From: Pyropia yezoensis
Lineage: Eukaryota > Rhodophyta > Bangiophyceae > Bangiales > Bangiaceae
Length of the DNA stretch: 64,000 nt
Assembly (NCBI GenBank): GCA_009829735.1
Contig: CM020619.1
Location: 15,115,234-15,179,233, forward strand
Reading direction: 5' to 3'
Shown here: positions 31,845 to 39,751 of the stretch, piece after piece
Position numbering within the stretch: position 1 is the first letter of the stretch
How the letters are laid out: the number at the start of each line of letters is the position of its first letter
The notes under the pieces: generated by a model
Seen by the model: only the letters and a program-made list of their open reading frames with translations
What the model was told of the DNA's origin: nothing
Databases searched by the model: none
Program-made: the position numbers and the translations under genes

Positions 31845-32715
31845 GTTGTACCTGGGAAGTGTTTGCAGATGTACTGTCTTAGCATCCGGCTTAAGTTGAA
31901 TCCGATGTAGAATGGCGCCTATCTTGCACAGCTCTCCAGACCACAGGTGCCGATATTCTTGGAGAAGCTTCTCCAAAGCCTCCTTCAGGTCGGGAGGAAC
32001 ATTTTCTTGGTTGACATTTGGCATCCTGGGTGGTGCTTGATCGGGTTTCGGGGTAGCGCCGCCAGCCTGCGCTTTTTCCGGAGGTACGCCTAGGGCGGTT
32101 AGGTTGGATGCCAGTTCTTGTTGCAGGTTCAAGAGGTCCTCCTTGCTCATGGCACGGGCGGACCCTCGATAAGTCTCTGCCGTTCCAACTCGAGTACCCT
32201 TGGCGAGAGTTATTGGCTTCCTGCTCACGTTGACGATTAGCACCGAGAATGGGGTGTGCCTTTCCACTTTCTTGTGATGCCCCTGGGCCAAGTCTAGCCG
32301 GTGTTTCGCCAGAAGTTCCTTGCGTTCGTAGATCAGGCATTGATCCGTGGTCCGGGTGGTCACTTGAACCTTGGTCTCCGAACGAGGAGGAAGGAGCACC
32401 GGCTTGAAGAGTGTCAAGGTAGAGGGTGGTGTGCGGTCCCGCTTGCTCTTGATTACACGAACCTTGGTGTCCAGATGCTCCAGCACCGGCGACACAAACC
32501 CATGATTGAGCTGCACCTTTCCTTCACCTGGCAGGATACTCTTGACATGCTGCTTCTGGAAGTCCCAGCCTAGGATGAGGGGGACTGAGAGGGTCTTGAC
32601 TACAAGAAAGGGAAAAAGCATTGGTTCATTGTTGACAAAGATGGTGACAGGAAGGCGGCAAAGCGGTCGTAAAGTACGACCCGAGGCGTCTACAATCCGG
32701 GTCTTGGTAGGGGCT
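31845..32715 (-). pseudogene. Family C Ty3/gypsy pol remnant (protease to start of RT)
   Basis: The minus-strand frame is open from about 32715 to 31845. It reads TIFVNNEPMLFPFLVVKTLS, then PLILGWDFQKQHVKSILPG (the end of a retroviral-type protease domain), then ITLAKGTRVGTAE and finally ILHRIQLKPDAKTV, where the reverse transcriptase should begin. The arrangement matches family A pol, at low identity, so it is a separate family. The left end is cut at the stop codon of the MYB-like gene; the right end is cut by element A1. The rest of family C (gag, leader) lies beyond A1. Confidence 0.65.
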
Positions 32716-33716
32716 CTCCAGGCTTGTCGGCGCTAGCCATTCCGAAGGATACGGCATATACCATCATGAACGCAGTGGTTGACCACTGGATCAGTGCATA
32801 CGGAGTCATGAAGCAACTCCTCTCCGATAACGGAGCAAACCTTACGTCAGCATTCTGCACTAAGGTCCTGGGCATGTTCGGTATCGAACCCCGTCGGGCA
32901 TCCGACTACCACCCGCAGTCCAACGGGCAAGTGGAGCGGTTCAACCGCACCATCGTTAAGATGCTACAGTGCTACGTGGCCGAGCACACGAACACGTGGG
33001 ACAGGCTTCTGTCCGTACTCACCCTGGCATACAATGCCAGGCCACATCGGAGCACAAACATTGCTCCGCTGGAGTGGGTCATGCCACTAGGCGTCGGTAA
33101 CCTGACGCTGCCACCCGGCAGGTGCACTCGGTATGATACACCGAAGGGCCGACCCGCCGAACGCATCCACCTAGCTTGGTTGGCCAAGCTATCGTGGATG
33201 ATTCCTAAGCTCAAGGGTGCCCTTGACAGAACACAACTTCGATACAAGAAGAACTTCGACGCCCGACTACGGGTGCGCAACGCAACCCTGGTAACAGGTG
33301 ACTGGGTCTATATCAGACACCAGAAGTTCCGAGGGAACAAGCTTATGCAACCGGTCAAGGGACCGTACCAGATCCTCCACAGAGATAACCACTCTGTTAT
33401 CTTACACTCCGATACGGAGATCCAACGCATCAGTGTGAACGATGCGACACCTGCTCCGAAGCTGGAACAGCCTCAGCCGGTACCGGCTGAGTTGCTACAT
33501 GAAGCTCTTACATCCCACCGGTCAGATGACCCAGTGGGACCGGATGGGATTCCATACCAAGTAGAGAGCGTGGTCGGACACACCGACCCGGACCTACCAG
33601 GACCCTGGTACGTCAAGGTTATGTGGGTGGGATACGACTCACCCACCTGGGAACAGGCGGCGAATATACCCCGCCAACTCCTCATGCCTTACATGAGGCG
33701 ACGACGCCTACTGTAA
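32712..33716 (+). pseudogene. Family A integrase C-terminal part and chromodomain (A1)
   Basis: The frame begins at AIPKDTAYTIMNAVVDHWIS and includes LLSDNGANLTSAFC (second catalytic Asp) and NGQVERFNRTIVKML (catalytic Glu). It ends with YQVESVVGHTDPDLPG and VMWVGYDSPTWEQAANIP, a chromodomain-like end. The first catalytic Asp and the zinc-binding part are missing. Unlike A2, this copy has a sense codon where A2 has TAG (53215). TAA at 33714 ends the frame. Confidence 0.75.
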
Positions 33717-34166
33717 CAACCCAACCGACACCGACTTCGGCTGTTGGGGGGTGAGGCTTATACCTACTAAGTAGGGTGTCACATGGACTCGGCAAGACTT
33801 AGGTTCACTAAGTTGGAGCGGACTTAGGCAACCTAAGTAAGCTACTGACTTTTACAAGTTTACTTGAAGGAGATGACTAACTCCGATAATCTCAAAGTAA
33901 CCTAAGGCTTACACCAAGGTAACCCTTCAGCCAGGAGGCAAGTGACGGACCAAGAAGGTTGACCTTCATGAGTATTAACCAACCAGGATGGGTTGGGGGA
34001 GGCGGGAAAGAACCGAGGCAAGCCACGACTAAGTCAGACGGGGTACTCCCCAATGGCAGGCATTGGTATCATGCAAACGCCCCAGCGGGGGATGAGTTTA
34101 TACTCACTACTACCCGGCCACCATAAGGGTCACCGGGGCCCTCTCCCTCACAAACAATAGCACTCC
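33717..34166. other. Family A spacer between pol and the antisense frame
   Basis: The 450 bases are almost identical to 53563-54012 in A2. They contain repeated CTTAGG/CCTAAG and ACTAAGT motifs around 33800-33840 that can pair. It separates two convergent reading frames and would carry both 3' ends. No frame is supported. Confidence 0.55.
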
Positions 34167-36533
34167 TCAGTGGGTAGACCCACTGCCCGAGGGAGGCCAC
34201 TCACGCGTAAGCGCGTATACCTCCATGCTCCACCGGTCGGCAATCTCACGACGGTCAATCACCCGAGTTACCTCGGTGCATAGCTGAACGAGGGTGCTGC
34301 GGCCAGCCTCCACGTCCTCCAGAGCTCTCTGGAGGCGGTCAAGCACGCCCCCGAAGCAACGCGCTGACCCAACCAGCGCAGCACCTGGGGGGATATCCCC
34401 CCAGCTAACAGAGAGACCCTCCCGCATTGCGCGGGCAACAAGGGCGTCAACGCCCTCATACCAGAGACGGGGACCCCCGTCACGCAAGACAGGGGCGGGA
34501 GGTGACACTGGTGCAGCCAGAGGAGCCACAGGAGCCGACACGGCAACTACCGGAGCCGGTGGCACCTGATACGAGGCCCGGTAGGACCCTACTGAAGGGG
34601 CCCCACCGTAAACCCGGCGGGGCTCGGCCCGACGACGGGACACCTCACGCTCCCCACCCGCAGAGCCCCACTCTCGGGGACGACGGCCAACCGCCGCCGG
34701 TATCGGGTTACCGAACCACGGGGCAAGGACCTGAAAAGGGTCATGGATAACCATGGGAATACCCAAGTCAGCAACAGCCTCGGTGGACGCCCACCCATGG
34801 CAATTGGGCTCACCCGGCTGAGTACGCCGGATACGCAACGAGTGACGAGGCAAGGGGGAAGCCCCAGCCTGCGGATCCCGGTACGAGGGAAGGGACAACA
34901 CCCCGGCCCAGTTCACGGCATCGTGAACAGCCAGCAGGGCCTTGAACTCCCGGGCCAACCCGGTCTTGGCGGCTATCATGTCCACGCCCAACTGCGCGAT
35001 GTGCCGACGGACACCCTTCGGAAGATGAAACAGGCGCCCCTGCCGGCGGACGGACAGCAAGAAGGAGAAAGCCTGCCCGAGGGTAACCTCAAGGGTGAAG
35101 GTACCCTGCAACGGGTGGACCGGCCGGGAGGCCAACACACTCCCGAAGTATCGGAGACAGGAGCCGGTGTCAAACCGGAAAGCAGGGGCGGGTTCCCACC
35201 CCTCCTGCCACAGAGGCGGGCGCACGGGAGTGTATACCGGCGCACGACCGTTGCAGGTCTGCAACGCACACGTTATATCGGTGCGGAACGCATCCGCCAT
35301 GACACCATGGTTACGTCGCCAGCTCGACGCTGACTTCAAACCCGCCATAGGCGGGTAGGGAGCCGTCAACGACAGATACGGGGATACCCCCGGGTAATAA
35401 TCGAAGTCGGGATACCGACCGGTGTCGCCCACCGTCTCCCCAAGCGCAACCGGCTCCGCCGCCGCCGCAATCCCCCGTGCACTAGCCGGGTAGTCAACCT
35501 CCCGCGGTAGCGCGGGAGCACTCAGGTCGCATACCCCGAAGGCGGGGTCGAGGTAGACCTCACCCCGTCCCACCCGGGTGCGCCAGAGCTGCGCATGCCG
35601 GTCGTCCGGCTGACTCAGGATCCAATGGTGTTCCACCCGCACCGCGTTCGGCTGGTTGACCAGCCGCACCAACTCCCGCTCCCAACTCGGGTCCACCTTG
35701 ACGCGCCGGGAGGACTCTCCACGGGGATGCGGCAGGTGGAAGTCCACCCGCATCCGCCCATCGGACTCCATTGACTCTTGCACATTCTGGCCGCGAACCC
35801 GAGCCACCAAGTCGGACATCGACATGGCGGGTTGACCCGCCGCCACGGCGACGCCGCCACCCAACGGGGCAACCCGGGCAGGACCAGGAAGAATCGGGGG
35901 CGCCGGGGGATGCCCCACCGGCAGATGGACCGGTGCCGGAGGGGCACGGGGCCGAGGAGGAAGAAGAAGGGCGGGCGCCCGCCCGGAGTAACTACCGCAG
36001 TCCACTGCCATCGGTGTAGACCCAGCTTGACCACCAGACGCCCGCGGCACCGCGGGCAGAGCAACGCCGCCACCCGAGCCCGACGGGGGCACCTCGGGGG
36101 CAGCAGGGGTAGACCCGTCACCCGCAGCCGCGGATGAACCACCCGGGCGGGCACCCGCGCCGTCTTGACCCGCCGTCCCGGTGGGGGTGCCACCATAACC
36201 GCCCGACACGCCGGCGACGCCGTCTTGAGGTTGAGCCGCGCCGGCACCGGCGACAGGAGCCATCCGGGCCGCCGGAGGAGTAGGGGTAGACGCAGCAGCT
36301 ACCCGCGGTTGCCCGCCACCCGACGGAGCCGGCGTGCCGCTGCACACGGACGACAAACCGCCCGGAGCACCGTCCGGAGCCACGCGAACGGTCACCCGGT
36401 CGCCCTCGTCTTCGGACGAGCTCGCCAAGAAACACTCGGCGGCAGTGGCAGAGACGGGAACGTCGTCCACCATCACCTCCTCCTCCTCAAGCAGGAGGTC
36501 GTCCTCACCCCCGGGTGCCTGGGGGTCCGACAT
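34167..36533 (-). CDS. Antisense accessory frame of family A (A1 copy, intact)
   Basis: The frame encodes about 788 residues on the strand opposite to gag and pol, between pol and the 3' LTR. I use ATG 36533 (ACCATGTCG context, MSDPQAPGGEDDLLLEEEE); the frame is open to 36635. Residues 1-270 are acidic, then Pro/Ala/Gly-rich and probably disordered. From about 290 the sequence is globular: RVKVDPSWERELVRLVNQP, VRVEHHWILSQPDD, WRTRVGRGEVYLD, GLKSASSWRRNHGVMADAF, TFTLEVTLGQAFSFLLSVRR, GVRRHIAQLGVDMIAA, GWASTEAVADLGIPMVIHD. A helical tail (LDRLQRALEDVEAG) closes it. I recognise no family. The A2 copy has the same frame apart from one nonsense codon, and changes in the globular part are mostly conservative (V/I, D/E, Y/F, S/T). 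This suggests a selected protein. Antisense frames at this position are known in some plant Ty3/gypsy elements, but I see no similarity I could name. Confidence 0.7.
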   Translation of the reverse strand: MSDPQAPGGEDDLLLEEEEVMVDDVPVSATAAECFLASSSEDEGDRVTVRVAPDGAPGGLSSVCSGTPAPSGGGQPRVAAASTPTPPAARMAPVAGAGAAQPQDGVAGVSGGYGGTPTGTAGQDGAGARPGGSSAAAGDGSTPAAPEVPPSGSGGGVALPAVPRASGGQAGSTPMAVDCGSYSGRAPALLLPPRPRAPPAPVHLPVGHPPAPPILPGPARVAPLGGGVAVAAGQPAMSMSDLVARVRGQNVQESMESDGRMRVDFHLPHPRGESSRRVKVDPSWERELVRLVNQPNAVRVEHHWILSQPDDRHAQLWRTRVGRGEVYLDPAFGVCDLSAPALPREVDYPASARGIAAAAEPVALGETVGDTGRYPDFDYYPGVSPYLSLTAPYPPMAGLKSASSWRRNHGVMADAFRTDITCALQTCNGRAPVYTPVRPPLWQEGWEPAPAFRFDTGSCLRYFGSVLASRPVHPLQGTFTLEVTLGQAFSFLLSVRRQGRLFHLPKGVRRHIAQLGVDMIAAKTGLAREFKALLAVHDAVNWAGVLSLPSYRDPQAGASPLPRHSLRIRRTQPGEPNCHGWASTEAVADLGIPMVIHDPFQVLAPWFGNPIPAAVGRRPREWGSAGGEREVSRRRAEPRRVYGGAPSVGSYRASYQVPPAPVVAVSAPVAPLAAPVSPPAPVLRDGGPRLWYEGVDALVARAMREGLSVSWGDIPPGAALVGSARCFGGVLDRLQRALEDVEAGRSTLVQLCTEVTRVIDRREIADRWSMEVYALTREWPPSGSGSTH

Positions 36534-36639
36534 GGTGCAACCGGGGTAGCAGGGGCGCCCCGGGCAGAACAGCCGAGGCCGGCTCGACCCGGTACAGAGA
36601 ACGCTCGTACGGACGAGCCAGGGAAGCGCGGGCACCCGC

Positions 36640-36650
36640 GCTTATAACCA
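36640..36650 (-). promoter_or_regulatory. TATA-like element upstream of the antisense frame (A1)
   Basis: On the minus strand the sequence reads GGTTATAAGCGCGGG, about 110 bases before the ATG at 36533. The same motif occurs in A2 at about 56490-56500. It suggests that the antisense frame has its own promoter and does not depend on the LTR. Confidence 0.45.
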
Positions 36651-37118
36651 CACAGTTCAGTACGAGCGATACGGCAGCGCGGGACGACCCGCGCCAGCCG
36701 GGCTACGAGGGCGCTCCACCCAGGCACCTGGACCGGAGCCACGCCCCCTCCACACGGGGTAACCAGGGGGGTCACCCCCAACCGCCCCCACGCAACGCGG
36801 GCAACCCCGCCACCAACTCAATCGTCTCACGAGAGGGGCTCCCCTACCACCAGACACCTGGTGGCGGATCCGCTTGCACACCCCTCGGAAAAGGGGGTCG
36901 TGAACAGGAACCCGCATCGGGAATTTAACGGTCCGGAAAACGGAAGGTGTGTGTACCACACAAAGGGGGGCACCCCCCTCAGGCAACCTCGAAAAGGGGT
37001 GTCTGTCGCGACAGGGCGCAAAGCCCCACCCGACTGGTAAACGGTCACGCGACCCACTTACATTCGGTAACCCGAATGCAACTCGACCCGAGGACGGGCC
37101 GAATCTAAGGGAAGGATA

Positions 37119-37481
37119 TTTAGCAATATGGTCGGCCGTATTGTGACCCTAATATTAGGGGGGCTACTTCTAATCCTGGGCTTTAAATTTGAGAGTCCGT
37201 ACTGGCCACGGTATCTCTAAGTTACGTATGACCAGAGGGACTTGCATCTTGGGGTGGAGGGTAGTTAGTAGTGTCTCCGAGGGTTTATAACGAGGGGGCC
37301 GGCGGCGAATCCACCGCCGGCCAAGGCAGAACAACAAACCCCTCCCATTTGGGCTCCTATCTTGGTCCCGTGGCTTGTGCTCCAAGGACAGCAACCTTGG
37401 CCTCCCGGTGACGTTGGTGCCGATCCCCCGTGGTGAGTGTTCCCTGAGAGTGGACGTGTGACGGATTCCTATTGTGCTACA
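37119..37481 (+). repeat. 3' LTR of element A1
   Basis: The 363-base repeat matches the LTRs at 39165, 56946 and 58086. Intact copies start TGTAGCA and end TGCTACA; here the second base is changed (TTTAGCA). It contains TTTATAA at 37284-37290 and a perfect 9-bp hairpin (GGCCGGCGG / CCGCCGGCC, 37297-37322) just downstream, near the expected RNA start. Confidence 0.9.
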
Positions 37482-38829
37482 CTCCCTTATACTTGTCGGG
37501 TCCGGGACGAACTCGCGACAACGGCTTGGGAGTCGACACCATGGGAGCCTGGAGAGCCTTGGCTTCCCGGTACTTGCCCTGGGTGCAGGCCATCAGCTGC
37601 GGGAAGGTAAGCTCTTGGTGCTCCTGATTGTAGTTCTCAGCATCACCTTGAAGATACTCAGGAAGCCCTTCCGAGAAGATCATCTAAAGCCTGTCCTCAG
37701 GGTATACGTTACCACAAGCCTCGCTCATCTCCCGGACACGGCGGGTGCAGGGCTTCGGAGTCTCTTGTCGCTCCATGGTTGCCCGGTTCGGTTTTCCCAC
37801 CGCCTTGCGCAGGGAGTCCGCGTCGGCGTAGTTGGACAGGAGCCAGTTGACCGCTTCCGGATAGCTACCAACGGTACGCCCAACGATGTGTCCGGCTGAG
37901 GCCGGAAGAACTTGCGCGAGCCGCTGTTCTGCTTCTCCGGTCATGAAGTTGACCAGATGGTAGAGTGCCTTGCCCTCCGACACGTCATTGACGTTACATG
38001 CCTTGACAAACCGGCGCAGGAAGGCAGAAATAAGCGCCGGCTTCTTCCCAGAAAACTCGGGATGTCCCCCGAAACTCGGCTGCATACGCCGGTTCAGGGA
38101 TGCCATTTTCCTGGCCATCTTCCGGGTGTAACCTTGGTCTTGGTTCTCCAGCCGGTAGTTGCCCCAATACGTGACCTTGTTCAGGGAAGCGTCCCCCAAT
38201 TGGTGAGCAGGGAAGTCAAACTCGAAAAGCCTGCGCCGGGTGGGACCAGGGTTCGCGTCCCAGTCGTATCCCTCCTCAGAGCTGGAGGACCTGGTCTCGC
38301 TGGTGCTAGAGTGACGACGACGAGGCCGCCGCCTCCGGCTGCTCCGGTTACGGGTCTTGAAGCTTCCCTCCCCATAGGACGCCAGGGGAGGAAAAGCTTG
38401 ACCGGTCCCAGGAGTCGAGGCCTCAGGAGAACCCGTAGAACCAGTCACAGCGGTGCCCCTGGAACTGCTAGCGCCCACAGGAAGAGGAATATACACCCAG
38501 CTGCCATGAGTAGGTCCAGGAGTAAACACACCAGGGGGTATCCCTGGAAGTTCAGGAGTAGAGCCAGCAGGAGGGCATCGTCTGCTTCGAGCGGTCTCAA
38601 ACGCCGTTGACCCCGGGGTGGCTCCCACAGGAAGGACAGCCGGAGTAACGGGAGCAGGAGGTACTTGGCCGCCTGCAGACTCCAGCGCGCTACCGGGTGT
38701 CGCGCCCAGGTCTGTTTCGCCCGTAGGGACAACGCTGGGTTGGACACCGTCCCCCGCGCTGACCAGGGATGCGTCAAGGGACGCGGGGTCTACCCCTTCG
38801 GGCACCGTCGTGCCAGGGAGGGTAGCCAT
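37482..38829 (-). pseudogene. Family C gag, interrupted by a stop and by element A1
   Basis: Starting at ATG 38829 (MATLPGTTVPEGVDPASLDA) the frame has a Pro/Ser-rich N-terminal half, an SR-like stretch (SSRRRRPRRRHSSTSETRSS) and then a capsid-like part: FSGKKPALISAFLRRFVKAC, ALYHLVNFMTGEAEQRL, EAVNWLLSNYADADSLRKAV. TAG at 37686-37684 interrupts it, after which the same frame continues (MIFSEGLPEYLQGDAENYNQ) up to the junction with the A1 LTR at 37482. The zinc knuckle is not present. It precedes, on the minus strand, the family C pol remnant on the far side of A1. Confidence 0.65.
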
Positions 38830-39164
38830 GTTGGTCTCTTGACAGCTACAGTCCAGTTGCCTGCCTGTCCAAAGATCGTCAGACCACAAGAGAGGGGTTG
38901 GGGAACCAGGAATGGGATTCCCGCGAACGGGTGCATATAATTCCCAAACCACAGAAGAGGACAGAACAGGAACAACTCAACCGCTGCTCCCAAATGTCTC
39001 TTCTCAAACACTCCAATACCCTGCTGCTCCACCAAATATGAGGTATAAAAAAACTTGATCCTCTCAGACGCGCGTCAGTATCCCTCGGGGGAAGGGGACA
39101 GGCAACACAGGAAAGGGAACTACAAGAGTGGTATGCCTGTTGCCTCACGTACCTGCTGGCAGAG
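38830..39164 (-). mobile_element. Family C leader with primer binding site
   Basis: On the minus strand, TGGTGGAGCAGCAGGG (39034-39019) is identical over 16 bases to the sequence just after the family A 5' LTRs, and I read it as the primer binding site. The DNA above about 39038 would then be the end of the family C 5' LTR, which continues beyond element A2 from 57310. The outer limit of that LTR was not found. Confidence 0.5.
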
Positions 39165-39528
39165 TGTAGCAATATGGTCGGCCGTATTGTGACCCTAGTA
39201 TTAGGAGGGCTACTTCTAATCCTGGGCTTTAAATTTGAGAGTCCGTACTGGTCACGGTATCTCTAAGTTACGTATGACCAGAGGGACTTGCATCTTGGGG
39301 TGGAGGGTAGTTAGTAGTGTCTCCGAGGGTTTATAACGAGGGGGCCGGCGGCGAATCCACCGCCGGCCAAGGCAGAACAACAAACCCCTCCCATTTGGGC
39401 TCCCATCTTGGTCCCGTGGCTTGCGCTCCAAGGACAGCAACCTTGGCCTCCCGGTGACGTTGGTGCCGATCCCCCGTGGTGAGTGTTCCCTGAGAGTGGA
39501 CGTGCAGCGGATACCCTATTGTGCTACA
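39165..39528 (+). repeat. 5' LTR of element A2
   Basis: It starts TGTAGCA and ends TGCTACA. A TATA-like TTTATAA and the GGCCGGCGG hairpin are present as in the other family A copies. The primer binding site TGGTGGAGCAGCAGGG follows after one base (39530-39545). Confidence 0.92.
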
Positions 39529-39751
39529 TTGGTGGAGCAGCAGGGGACGGGTCTCCGTCACCCTTGTGGTGACGCCGTCTTCGGCCCTGGCACACGGATA
39601 GGGATCCAGTCCTTTCTTGTACTCGTGGTGCGGCGATCTCTTGATTGTTTTGAGTGGTTGCGTTTGACTGCGATCTACGGTTACTCTCCCCCAACTACCC
39701 CCTCGCTCTCTTATTCGTGGTGACTGTTACGTCGGTTGACTGATTGTGACT

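Larger units (their letters stand above)
32712..37481 (+). mobile_element. Element A1: family A LTR retrotransposon, 5' truncated
   Basis: It starts abruptly within the integrase core, joined to family C DNA, and runs through the integrase and chromodomain, the 450-base spacer, the antisense frame and the 3' LTR (37119-37481). It is inserted in family C, whose gag resumes at 37482. The 5' LTR, gag, protease and RT are missing. A target duplication cannot be tested because the 5' end is lost. Confidence 0.8.
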
